Assembly (NCBI RefSeq): GCF_000290615.1
Contig: NZ_ALAS01000027.1
Location: 1 to 41,126 of the forward strand
Source of the DNA: Heyndrickxia coagulans DSM 1 = ATCC 7050
Lineage (GTDB): Bacteria > Bacillota > Bacilli > Bacillales > Bacillaceae_C
Length of the DNA: 41,126 bases
Direction of reading: 5' to 3'
Position 1 is the stretch's first letter; each line of letters begins with the position of its first letter. Positions 24,892 to 32,348 of the stretch are shown piece after piece. The notes beneath the pieces are model-generated. The model was not told the origin of the DNA, searched no databases, and worked only from the letters and a program-made list of their open reading frames with translations. The position numbers and the translations under genes are program-made.

Positions 24892-26508
24892 GTGTCCACT
24901 TTCTTTGGATTAGAAACAGCAAAGCGGGCTTTAACGGCCCAACAGAATGCCCTGTACACCGTCGGGCAGAACGTGGCTAATGCCAATACCGACGGCTACA
25001 CAAGGCAGCGGGTAAACTTGCAGGCGACAGACCCCTACCCCGCTGCTTCGATGAACCGCCCGGCCATCGCCGGACAGCTCGGGACAGGGGTGGAAGCGGG
25101 CGAAGTGCAGCGGATCCGCGACAAGTATCTCGATGTCCAATACCGGGAAAACAACAGTGCAGCCGGTTACTGGTCCGCCAAATCAGATGCATTAAGCAAA
25201 ATGGAAGCCGTCATGGACGAAACCAGTACGGACAGCAGTTTGGCCAACACAATGGAAGCATTTTGGGAATCCCTGCAGGACTTAAGCACGAACCCGGAAG
25301 ACGTATCTGCCCGATCGGTTGTTTTGGAACGCGGGCAGACGCTGACGGATACGTTCCACTATTTAAACAGCACGCTTTCCCAGTACAAAACGGATGTTGG
25401 CAGCGAAATCAGCGTATCGGTCAACGATATCAATTCCACTTTAAAACAGATCAGCGACTTAAACCAACAGATCGCTGTCCTGGAGCCGAACGGTTATTTG
25501 CCAAACGACTTGTATGACAAGCGGGACAGCCTTGTTGATAAGTTGTCCAATTATTTGAACGTAACCGTCGAAGTCCAAAAAAGCGGTGGAAATGCAAAAG
25601 CAAATGCGGACGGCATTTACAACATTAAAATGGCTGCTGCGGACGGCACAAGCGTATACCTTGTCCAAGGTTCAAATTACAATGCAGTCGAAGTGCAAGG
25701 GGGCACCGACAGCAACAGCGACGGCATCCTCGACGGGCCGCCGGCAAACGGGGAGATAGCCGGCATCACAATCGGCGGAAAAAATTTTGCGATCGCGGAT
25801 GCAACCGGCACGGTCACATTCCCGCAAGGCAAACTTTTGGGGCTGATTGAAAGCTACGGTTACCAGTATACCGGCGCAAACGGCACAGTGGAAGCAGGGG
25901 CTTATCCGGGTTTGCTCGACAGCCTGGACAAACTCGCCTACACGTTCGGAAACGTATTTAATGCTGTCCACGAAAAAGGGACAGACCTCAACGGGAACGC
26001 CGGGACTGCCTTTTTTACGTTCGGCGCCTTAACGGGCTACAAAGGGGCCGCGGGCCAAATTGCCGTCAACAGCAGCCTTACATACAACAAAATCGCCGCC
26101 TCTTCAAACGGCGATTCCGGCGACGGGCTGAATGCCATTAACCTTTCAAATGTGGATACCTTTCATTTAAGCAGCCAAAATGTGCAGCTTGAAGGGATCA
26201 GTGGCGGGCTTAACATCGCGGCACTCGGCCTGCCGCTTGCATCCGGCACCATCACCAGCAATTACGAAGGCATCATCGGAAAACTCGGGGTGGATGCCGA
26301 ACAGGCAGGCAATATGCAGAAAAATACCGGTTCCCTTTTGGACTCGGTCGATATGAACCGGAAGTCCGTCAGCTCGGTATCGCTTGATGAGGAGTTAACC
26401 AATATGATCAAATACCAACAAGCCTATAATGCTGCAGCAAAGATGATCACCATGACAGACGAAATGCTCGATAAAATCATCAACGGCATGGGCGTTGTAG
26501 GCAGATAG
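24892..26508 (+). CDS. flgK: FlgK, hook-filament junction protein 1 (HAP1)
   Basis: This 538-aa protein caps the hook and begins the hook-filament junction. The N-terminal helix typical of axial proteins is clear (LETAKRALTAQQNALYTVGQ and NVANANTDGYTRQRVNL, residues about 6-44). The C-terminal partner helix (SLDEELTNMIKYQQAYNAAA, then KMITMTDEMLDKIINGMG) forms the coiled-coil D0. The start is GTG at 24892 after GGAGGAGG; the open frame upstream runs through flgN. The central domains (about 180-440) are variable, and the protein is somewhat longer than B. subtilis FlgK (507 aa). Confidence 0.95.
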   Translation: MSTFFGLETAKRALTAQQNALYTVGQNVANANTDGYTRQRVNLQATDPYPAASMNRPAIAGQLGTGVEAGEVQRIRDKYLDVQYRENNSAAGYWSAKSDALSKMEAVMDETSTDSSLANTMEAFWESLQDLSTNPEDVSARSVVLERGQTLTDTFHYLNSTLSQYKTDVGSEISVSVNDINSTLKQISDLNQQIAVLEPNGYLPNDLYDKRDSLVDKLSNYLNVTVEVQKSGGNAKANADGIYNIKMAAADGTSVYLVQGSNYNAVEVQGGTDSNSDGILDGPPANGEIAGITIGGKNFAIADATGTVTFPQGKLLGLIESYGYQYTGANGTVEAGAYPGLLDSLDKLAYTFGNVFNAVHEKGTDLNGNAGTAFFTFGALTGYKGAAGQIAVNSSLTYNKIAASSNGDSGDGLNAINLSNVDTFHLSSQNVQLEGISGGLNIAALGLPLASGTITSNYEGIIGKLGVDAEQAGNMQKNTGSLLDSVDMNRKSVSSVSLDEELTNMIKYQQAYNAAAKMITMTDEMLDKIINGMGVVGR

Positions 26509-26522
26509 GCAGGTGAAAAACG

Positions 26523-27416
26523 ATGCGTGTAACCCAGTCGATGCTCGCCAATAATTTTTTGAACAATTTAAACACAAGCTACAGTAAACTCGCAAAATAC
26601 CAGGAACAGCTGTCTTCCGGCAAAAAGATCAACAAACTCTCGGATGATCCGCTGTCCGCGATGAAAGGCATTTCCTACCGGAGAACCGTCGCCCAGGTGA
26701 AACAATACGAAGACAACTTCGCGGAAGCCAGCACCTGGATTGAATCGACAAATGACGCCCTTGATGAAGCCAACCAGGTGCTGCAGCGGGTCCGGGAACT
26801 GACAGTGGAAGGGGCAACGGACACGCAGACTCCGACTGACCGGCAGTCGATCGCCGATGAAGTGGAACAGCTCCGCGACCAGCTTGTCAATATTGCCAAC
26901 ACGAAAGTCAAGGACAAATATATTTTTAACGGCACAAGTACGACGGAGAAACCGATCAGTGGCGATATCAGCACGTTTGACGGCTCAACCAGCCTCGGCA
27001 TTCACACCAATCCGGTAAAAATTGAACTGTCAAAAGGCATTTATCTGCAAGTCAATGCGAACGGAGCGAATGCTTTTTCCGATGATCTATTTAAAGACTT
27101 GAACCATTTAATCAGCGATTTAAAATCCGGTACATCGGCAAGCGGCTTTGGCAGCTATTTGGACAAAATTGACGGCCATATTGACAACGTGCTGAGCGAA
27201 CTGTCGCAGGCCGGGGCGCGGAGCAACCGCCTTGATTTGATGAAAGACCGCGTCACCCAGCAGGAAATAACGGCAACGAAGATCATGGCCGGCAACGAAG
27301 ATGTGGATGTCGACAAGGCGTACACGGACTTTTCCGTTGCATCCGGCGCCTATATTGCTGCGTTAAAAGTCGGCGCACAAGTGATCCAGCCGACATTGCT
27401 CGACTTTTTGAAATAA
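26523..27416 (+). CDS. flgL: FlgL, hook-filament junction protein 3 (HAP3)
   Basis: This 297-aa flagellin-like junction protein (298 in B. subtilis) sits between FlgK and the filament. The N-terminal D0/D1 region begins MRVTQSMLANNFLNNLNTSY and includes QEQLSSGKKINKLSDDPLSA; the C-terminal D0 ends GAYIAALKVGAQVIQPTLLD, all family signatures. It is 14 bases after flgK with an AGGTG-type site. A terminator follows, separating it from fliW-csrA. The yviE gene that follows flgL in B. subtilis is missing here. Confidence 0.95.
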   Translation: MRVTQSMLANNFLNNLNTSYSKLAKYQEQLSSGKKINKLSDDPLSAMKGISYRRTVAQVKQYEDNFAEASTWIESTNDALDEANQVLQRVRELTVEGATDTQTPTDRQSIADEVEQLRDQLVNIANTKVKDKYIFNGTSTTEKPISGDISTFDGSTSLGIHTNPVKIELSKGIYLQVNANGANAFSDDLFKDLNHLISDLKSGTSASGFGSYLDKIDGHIDNVLSELSQAGARSNRLDLMKDRVTQQEITATKIMAGNEDVDVDKAYTDFSVASGAYIAALKVGAQVIQPTLLDFLK

Positions 27417-27418
27417 TA

Positions 27419-27461
27419 CGGGGACACCAACCTGCTTTGCCGGGTGGTGCCGTTTTTTTTA
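27419..27461 (+). terminator. Terminator after flgL
   Basis: CACCAACC and GGGTGGTG pair with one mismatch, extended outside a bulge by CGG/CCG, and are followed by eight T residues. Confidence 0.75.
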
Positions 27462-27623
27462 TCTTTATAAATTTCAAACCGGGCGGGGCAGGACCGGAAC
27501 GACGGTTAGGAGCAGGAAAATGCTGGCGCTGCAAGATTTTTAGAAAGCGCAAAACAATATGCCCATCGAAAGGAGAGAAGGCGGTTTTCCCCGGCAGCCA
27601 AAGCCGGGGACCCCTCGCAAAAC
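27462..27623 (+). promoter_or_regulatory. Unusual fliW leader: orphan ribosome site and hairpin
   Basis: A strong AAAGGAGAG site (27569-27577) has no start codon at the right distance. Downstream a perfect hairpin CCCCGGC-AGCCAAA-GCCGGGG (27589-27609) lies between this site and the fliW ATG at 27624, which has no good site of its own. A 22-codon ORF (ATG 27559 to TGA 27625-27627) overlaps the fliW start (ATGATGA), so coupled translation is possible. No sigma-D element is evident. Confidence 0.45.
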
Positions 27624-28073
27624 ATGATGAAGCTTCAAACAAAATACCACGGCAAAGTGGAAATAGAGGATGCAGATATATGGCTTTTTGAAGGCGGGAT
27701 TCCGGGATTTCCGGATGAGAAATCCTTTGTGTTGCTGCCACTTTTGGACGACGGTATTTATATGGTCCTCCAGTCAACGGCGTCCCCCTATGTCGCTTTT
27801 GTCGTCACAAGCCCGTTTTTGTTTTTCCGGGATTATGCATTTAACATTGACGATGCCACGCTTGAACAGCTGTCGATTGAAAAAGAGGAAGATGTGCGGG
27901 TTTATGCCATTTTGACGGTCCGTGATCCGTTTTCGGAAACAACAGCCAATTTGCAGGCGCCGCTTATTATGAACGAAAAGAACCATAAGGGGAAACAACT
28001 GATTTTAAACGACCGGCATTACCACACAAGGCATCCGCTCTTTGCGGACGGGTCGGGCAAGGAAAAGGGGTGA
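27624..28073 (+). CDS. fliW: FliW, flagellin-binding assembly factor and CsrA antagonist
   Basis: This 149-aa protein binds flagellin in the cytoplasm and, when flagellin is exported, binds CsrA and frees hag mRNA for translation (the FliW-CsrA-Hag partner switch of B. subtilis). Family features are [20 protein letters not shown] (about 22-41), [20 protein letters not shown] (about 49-68), [20 protein letters not shown] (about 95-114) and the conserved LQAPLIMN. Two adjacent ATGs (27624, 27627) are possible starts and neither has a normal ribosome site. csrA follows after four bases, so they are co-expressed. Confidence 0.94.
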   Translation: MMKLQTKYHGKVEIEDADIWLFEGGIPGFPDEKSFVLLPLLDDGIYMVLQSTASPYVAFVVTSPFLFFRDYAFNIDDATLEQLSIEKEEDVRVYAILTVRDPFSETTANLQAPLIMNEKNHKGKQLILNDRHYHTRHPLFADGSGKEKG

Positions 28074-28077
28074 GAAG

Positions 28078-28317
28078 ATGCTGATTTTATCGCGGAAAAA
28101 AGGCGAGTCAATCCAAATCGGCGATGACATTGAAATCACCATCGCCGCGATCCACGGCGACCAGGTCAAAATCGGCATCAACGCCCCGAAACATGTTGAA
28201 ATTCACCGGAAAGAAGTGTATTTGGAGATACAGAAAGAAAACGCGAACGCCGCAAAAAATATCGAAGGCCTGCTCCATCTGCTTGCCCAATCCAAGAAAG
28301 GCAGCGGGGGCGCGTGA
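28078..28317 (+). CDS. csrA: CsrA, carbon-storage-type translational repressor
   Basis: This 79-aa RNA-binding dimer begins [20 protein letters not shown] and contains the RNA-contacting [17 protein letters not shown] (about 36-52). CsrA binds GGA motifs in hairpin loops and blocks ribosome access. The C-terminal tail is several residues longer than in B. subtilis CsrA (74 aa). The ATG at 28078 follows GGGGTGAG. The perfect CsrA-type hairpin in the hag leader about 390 bases downstream is its expected target. A terminator follows. Confidence 0.96.
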   Translation: MLILSRKKGESIQIGDDIEITIAAIHGDQVKIGINAPKHVEIHRKEVYLEIQKENANAAKNIEGLLHLLAQSKKGSGGA

Positions 28318-28329
28318 TATGGGCAGTTA

Positions 28330-28368
28330 AAAAAAGTCCGGGGACACATTGGTTAGCGGTACTTTTTT
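28330..28368 (+). terminator. Terminator after csrA
   Basis: AAAAAAGT-CCG (28330-28340) pairs with CGG-(T)-ACTTTTTT (28357-28368), giving an 11-bp stem with one bulged base and a terminal T-run. Confidence 0.7.
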
Positions 28369-28435
28369 GATTTTCAATACGGTGCCGGGCTTTTTTGGAG
28401 GGAATCTGGCTTGAAAAACGGGTGGGCAAATTTTA

Positions 28436-28696
28436 GTGCAGGCATGCTCGTGCGGAAGCGGGGAAAAATATAAGAAATGCTGCGGGCGGCAGGCAGCAAC
28501 AGGCCCCAGTATATTTTTGAACCTGTTACTGCACACAACGGGAAATCCTCCCCAAGACAACAGTATCCGCACTTCCCAGTCCCTCAAAAACCAATCCGCA
28601 CGAAAAAATTTCTTTAAAACTATTAAATCAAATGTTTCCCCATCCGATATAAAGAGTGAGCGGGGGAACAGGGCGGCCGACCTCGAACCCCGTTAA
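28436..28696 (+). pseudogene. SEC-C motif fragment between csrA and hag
   Basis: The frame from GTG 28436 reads QACSCGSGEKYKKCCGRQA, an excellent SEC-C zinc motif (C-x-C ... C-C), as found at the C-terminus of SecA and in small metal-binding proteins. The GTG has no good ribosome site. Instead a TTG at 28411 with a well-placed GGAGGG (28397-28402) opens another frame that ends at 28473. One base shift would join the two. The 86-codon frame then runs through the hag promoter, so its second half is unlikely to be coding. I treat it as a frameshifted remnant or a very short gene. Confidence 0.45.
28624..28650 (+). promoter_or_regulatory. Sigma-D promoter of hag
   Basis: TAAA (28624-28627), 15 bases, then TCCGATAT (28643-28650) give the same element as the flgM promoter. 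Transcription should start near 28657, leaving a leader of about 90 bases. Confidence 0.88.
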
Positions 28697-28705
28697 AAAA
28701 TTCCG

Positions 28706-28740
28706 CCCACAAGGATGTGGGTGCACAACATTCAAGGAGG
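28706..28740 (+). promoter_or_regulatory. CsrA-binding hairpin and second GGA site in the hag leader
   Basis: CCCAC-AAGGAT-GTGGG (28706-28721) is a 5-bp hairpin that shows GGA in its loop, the ideal CsrA target. A second GGA lies in the ribosome binding site AAGGAGG (28734-28740), eight bases before the ATG. One CsrA dimer could bridge both sites and block translation, as established for B. subtilis hag. Confidence 0.82.
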
Positions 28741-28748
28741 AAACATAG

Positions 28749-29885
28749 ATGATTATCAATCACAACATTGCAGCGTTGAACACGTTGAACCACTTAAATG
28801 CTGCAACCAACGCGCAATCAAAAGCCATGCAAAAACTGTCTTCAGGGCTTCGTATTAACAGTGCTGCAGATGATGCAGCAGGTCTAGCAATTTCTGAAAA
28901 AATGCGTGGACAAATTCGTGGGTTGGATCAAGCAGGGAAAAATGCTCAAGATTCAATCTCTATGATTCAAACTGCTGAAGGTGCGTTAAATGAAACTCAT
29001 GATATTCTTCAACGTATGCGTGAATTAGCTGTGCAAGCTGGTAACGATACGAATACTACAGATGACCGTGCTGAAATCCAAAAGGAAATGAACCAATTAA
29101 CATCTGAAATTAACCGTATCGGTAACACAACAGAGTTTAATACTCAAAAGCTATTAAATGGTACAGCTGGTCATGTTACTCCTGCTACTACTACACCAGC
29201 GAAGGTAACTGGATCGGCAGTAGACTTTACTTCACCAGTAGATTTAAGTTCTGATAAAGAAGCTAAATTTGATATTAAGGTTGGTTCAGGTAAAGCTGTA
29301 TCGGTAACAGTTGGGGGGAGTAGTACTTCCGCAAGCAATATCGATAATCTAGTAAGTGCAGTAAGTGATGCATTAAGTAAGGCTAGCGTATCAGGAGTCA
29401 AAGTTGGTAAAGATGGTAACAAATTAACACTTACTGCTGAGAATGCTACTGACGCTATTACAATTAGTAATGTTAGCGGTACTGGTATTGGTTTGACAGC
29501 TGGTACAACTAACCCAACTGCTACATCTGCTACATCTTCATTTATTACTCAAATTGGTGCTAATAAGGACCAAACAATGACACTTGAATTTTCAGATATG
29601 CGTGCAGCAGCTCTTGGTATTACAGGTATAGGTAGTGGATTTACTAGTTCTGCAACAGTAACCGACGGAACAAACAATAACCTTGCCGAAAATGCTTTAG
29701 ATGTAAGTAATGCAGAAAATGCTGGTAATGCAGTAACTGTAATTCAAAATGCAATTGATAGAGTATCTGCTGAACGTTCTAAACTTGGTGCTTATCAAAA
29801 CCGTTTGGAACATACAATCAACAACCTAAGCACATCTTCAGAAAACTTAACTTCTGCTGAATCACGTATTCGTGACGTTGATTAT
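28749..29885 (+). CDS. hag: Flagellin, exon 1 (379 codons)
   Basis: This encodes the first 379 residues of flagellin. The N-terminal D0/D1 domain (MIINHNIAALNTLNHLNAAT, then KLSSGLRINSAADDAAGLAI) and the C-terminal D1 helix (NRLEHTINNLSTSSENLTSA, ESRIRDVDY) are intact, with a variable centre at about residues 140-300. Unspliced, the frame reads into the intron and stops at TAA 29898-29900 (383 codons), losing the C-terminal D0 helix needed for export and polymerisation. Joined to exon 2 the protein is 415 aa. Codons from about 28850 onward are much richer in A/T than the neighbouring flagellar genes, partly expected for a highly expressed gene but possibly due to recombination. Confidence 0.93.
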
Positions 29886-30246
29886 GCTTTAGCTGCGTAA
29901 GCAGTGACAAGCACAGTCGTCCTAACTGGCAACGGTTAGAGATTATCACCGGGTGAATTGCTGGAAAACCCTGAGAGCTTTTCTTGCCACAACGAAGCTG
30001 GAAACGGCAGGCGTGAGGGTTTGAAAAAAGAAAAGATTGGGCAATCAGCAGCCGAGCTCCTGTCTCGAAAGAGTGGAGAAGGTTCAACGACTAGGATAGA
30101 CCGCCTAAAGCAAATGCTATGGCGATGAAATCCGTAGGTGAGGTAATGCCGTTCAACATTGCCAATCCGAAGTGCCCGGCTCCTTCAGAAAGCTGGAGGA
30201 TGAAGATATAGTCTTGTCATTTGTGAAAGCAAATGTTCGCACGATG
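29886..30246 (+). ncRNA. Group I self-splicing intron in the flagellin gene
   Basis: These 361 bases interrupt hag between codons 379 and 380. P1: TTATGC (29882-29887) pairs with GCGTAA (29895-29900), with U29885.G29897 as the required wobble at the 5' splice site. P2: CTAAC/GTTAG (29922-29926, 29935-29939). P4: TGCTG/CAGCA (29959-29963, 30046-30050). P5: AAACCCT/AGGGTTT (29966-29972, 30016-30022). P6 is capped by CTC-GAAA-GAG (30064-30073). P7: GACTA/TAGTC (30089-30093, 30209-30213), within R-like TTCAACGACTA and S-like AAGATATAGTC. P9: CATTTG/CAAATG (30218-30235). The last base is G (30246), and exon 2 GCG can pair with TGC (29894-29896) as P10. No endonuclease ORF is present. P3 and P8 were not resolved by eye. 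Similar flagellin introns are known in thermophilic Bacillaceae. Confidence 0.93.
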
Positions 30247-30357
30247 GCGAAAGAAATGTCTGAACAAACGAAGCAATCGATCCTTGCCCAAGCAGCACAA
30301 GCGATGCTGGCTCAAGCCAACCAGCAGCCACAGCAAGTATTGCAATTGTTGCGTTAA
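30247..30357 (+). CDS. hag: Flagellin, exon 2 (C-terminal 36 residues)
   Basis: This reads AKEMSEQTKQSILAQAAQAM and ends NQQPQQVLQLLR, the canonical flagellin C-terminal D0 helix. It joins exon 1 in frame (DVDY|AKEM) without losing a codon. It has no ribosome site of its own. The same frame is open back to 30172, but that part is intron. Alternative junctions three bases earlier or later also satisfy the U/G rule; the chosen one uniquely gives a perfect P1 and a P10. A strong terminator follows. Confidence 0.9.
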   Translation, partial: AKEMSEQTKQSILAQAAQAMLAQANQQPQQVLQLLR

Positions 30358-30371
30358 TTTTAGGTTTAGCC

Positions 30372-30401
30372 AAGGAGGCCTTTTCCAGGGCCTCCTTTTT
30401 A
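30372..30401 (+). terminator. Terminator of hag
   Basis: AAGGAGGCC (30372-30380) and GGCCTCCTT (30389-30397) form a perfect 9-bp stem followed by T residues, 14 bases after the flagellin stop. Confidence 0.92.
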
Positions 30402-31045
30402 TATTTGATATTCCATTTCCGGCACTTTTGACCGGCGGAGCAGATTCCGATGTTAGAATGAAGAAACTGGACATTCACTTGGAGCCCGCATTTGGAATTC
30501 CATACATTTGATTTGGACAAAGTTCAGGTCAACGTGGGAACAATATAGACGAAGGATAAAAGCGATACCGCCGGCAGCCTATCAGCCTATCCGTGGCTGA
30601 TGATGCTTTCTGCTGCAGATTACCGGAAAAAGACGATTGGCACGGACATTTTGCAGGAACTGGAGAAATGGGCGATGAATGAGCAGGAAGTATTCACGAA
30701 ATCAAAGAGTGGGAAAGAGGGAGAGGCTTAAAGAATAGAAGAAAAAAGAAATCCGAAATGGTGATCACCTATGACAAAGGCCGGAAGAAAAAATAGAAAT
30801 GAGAGGAAAGGATTGGGTCGAACATGCTTTCCTCTTTTTATGGCCACGTGAAAAAGACGCTTTGCCATTTGCTGAAATAACGAATGGGAATCCGCCAAAT
30901 TTTAAACCATTGAACACAACGGAGCAAGAAGTACTTGCCAATCCACTTTCTATTGACGGCTGAAGGAGAGTTTTTTATGAAGGAATTCCAGTAAGGTTAA
31001 AAGAATAAGTAGATGTAGCATGATTACAAAAAGGGGGTAATTATT
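30402..31045 (+). other. Region of possible decayed coding remnants downstream of hag
   Basis: No standard gene is visible over 644 bases. Short protein-like frames occur. One, 30600-30731, is 43 codons (MMLSAADYRKKTIGTDILQE...). Another, 30799-30963, is 54 codons (MRGKDWVEHAFLFLWPREKD...). Neither has a ribosome site, and the first continues upstream in frame (SAYPWL) without a start. After the second, GAAGGAGAG precedes a five-codon frame. I recognise no family; they look like pieces of genes broken by frameshifts. flaG, fliD, fliS and fliT, which follow hag in B. subtilis, are not here. Confidence 0.45.
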
Positions 31046-31609
31046 TTGAATATTGTTGATCTTGTTCAATCGCAGGTCATTGCTTCAGTGAAAAAAGAAG
31101 AGGATATTGAAAAAGCAGCTTTGAGCCGGGCTAATATTGTATTTCTCTTAACAGGGGATTTGCTGAATACATCAGAGTATCTTGAACAGTTAAGAAAGGC
31201 CGGAAAGCATATTTTTATACATATGGACTTTATTGAAGGGTTGTCCAATGCAAGGAGTGCTGTCAAATTTATCGCTCAAAAATGGAAGCCAACCGGGATT
31301 ATTACCACTAAACATTCTTTAATTAAATATGCAAAAGATGAAAAACTGATGACCATTCAGCGGATCTTTCTAATTGATAAATCTGCTGTCCAGAAGGGAA
31401 TTGACACGAGTAAAACCTGTAGTCCTGACGCCATTGAAGTGCTCCCTGGTCTGATGCCCAACATAATTGACCAGCTGACAAGAAAGGTAAAATTTCCGAT
31501 TATTGCCGGTGGTTTAATTGAATCAAAAGAGAATATTTTGCAAGGATTAGAGGCAGGTGCACTGGCCATTTCAACAGGGGATCCTTCACTTTGGAATTTT
31601 GATATTTAA
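31046..31609 (+). CDS. glpP: GlpP, glycerol-3-phosphate-responsive antiterminator
   Basis: This 187-aa TIM-barrel-like RNA-binding regulator lets RNA polymerase read through leader terminators of glycerol genes when glycerol-3-phosphate is present. Conserved segments are VFLLTGDLLN (about 31-40), HIFIHMDFIEGLS (about 56-68), GIITTKHSLIKYAKDEKL (about 84-101), QRIFLIDKSA (about 105-114), IEVLPGLMPNII (about 129-140) and PIIAGGLIESKENI (about 150-163). The length equals family members (about 190 aa). The start is TTG 31046 after AAAGGGGG. No glpF, glpK or glpD is in the window; a terminator-like leader faces it across the convergent operon. Confidence 0.94.
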   Translation: MNIVDLVQSQVIASVKKEEDIEKAALSRANIVFLLTGDLLNTSEYLEQLRKAGKHIFIHMDFIEGLSNARSAVKFIAQKWKPTGIITTKHSLIKYAKDEKLMTIQRIFLIDKSAVQKGIDTSKTCSPDAIEVLPGLMPNIIDQLTRKVKFPIIAGGLIESKENILQGLEAGALAISTGDPSLWNFDI

Positions 31610-31615
31610 TTTGAT

Positions 31616-31650
31616 AAAAAAGAAACGGCCTTTTGTGCCGTTTCTTTTTT
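31616..31650. terminator. Bidirectional terminator between glpP and the MgtC gene
   Basis: A perfect 14-bp stem (AAAAAAGAAACGGC 31616-31629, complement 31637-31650, loop CTTTTGT) has T-runs on both strands and touches the stop codon of the convergent gene. Confidence 0.9.
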
Positions 31651-32348
31651 CACCCGCTGATTTCCGACCGTTTGATTTCGTTCATTTGGATAATTTCACT
31701 GTAAAGAAAAGCAATGCTCGTTTTTTCTCTGACTTTTATTTTTAACTCAAGCTGGTATGCTGCATGATCCAGATCTTTAATATGGGTTTGGATGATTTTC
31801 ATATCTTGTTTTTCTAAGGAACGAATGACCTTTTGTATATCACGACTCTCCTGTAAGATAAGATTGAGAGAAATCTCTTTTGCGTACAGTTTTTCAAAAC
31901 CAATTTTTTTCATCAATCCCGGAATGATTTCCACGCTAATGATTAGCAGTACGACCCCTGCAATTGCTTCCATATAAAAGCCTGCACCGGTGGCAATTCC
32001 AATACCGGCTGCCCCCCAAACCATGGCAGCCGTTGTTAAACCGGAAATGGTATCATCTTCTTTCCGTAATATTACACCCGCCCCAAGAAATCCGATTCCG
32101 GAAACAATCTGGGCAGCGAGCCTTAAAGGATCCATTTGAATACGGACAAAATCGGATTGAGGAAACGAATAAGCAGACTGGATGGAAACAATTGTCAATA
32201 AACAGCTGACAATTGAAATTACAAGACTTGTTTTTAATCCGAGCGGTTTTCTTTTTATTTCCCGTTCAAGTCCAATTGCCAATCCAAGTATGGAAGACAT
32301 GACGAGTTTTAGGAGCATTTCAATGTCAAACTGAAAAAAATCAATCAT
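31650..32348 (-). CDS. MgtC/SapB-family membrane protein
   Basis: This 232-aa protein has an N-terminal membrane domain of four or five TM helices with the MgtC hallmark (LGLAIGLEREIKRKPLGLKT, about 22-41; SGIGFLGAGVILRKEDDTISG, TTAAMVWGAAGIGIATG, about 82-123). A cytoplasmic ACT-like C-terminal domain follows (about 155-230). The family is tied to Mg2+ limitation and membrane-potential control rather than proven transport. I start at ATG 32348 (site GAGGTG), which overlaps the upstream phosphatase stop by eight bases, so it is the last gene of a four-gene operon. Confidence 0.9.
   Translation of the reverse strand: MIDFFQFDIEMLLKLVMSSILGLAIGLEREIKRKPLGLKTSLVISIVSCLLTIVSIQSAYSFPQSDFVRIQMDPLRLAAQIVSGIGFLGAGVILRKEDDTISGLTTAAMVWGAAGIGIATGAGFYMEAIAGVVLLIISVEIIPGLMKKIGFEKLYAKEISLNLILQESRDIQKVIRSLEKQDMKIIQTHIKDLDHAAYQLELKIKVREKTSIAFLYSEIIQMNEIKRSEISG

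Noticed and set aside
28749-29900. hag as a naturally truncated 383-aa flagellin or pseudogene
   Set aside because: The missing C-terminal helix is intact downstream in perfect phase, and the intervening DNA has group I intron structure with matching splice sites.
29883-30249. Alternative splice junctions shifted by three bases either way (after 29882 or 29888)
   Set aside because: They satisfy the U/G rule but do not place a U.G pair in a perfect P1; the junction after 29885 does and also allows P10.
30172-30357. 61-codon frame that could be called a separate small gene
   Set aside because: Its second half is the flagellin C-terminus and its first half is intron core (P7 and P9); it is better explained as exon 2.
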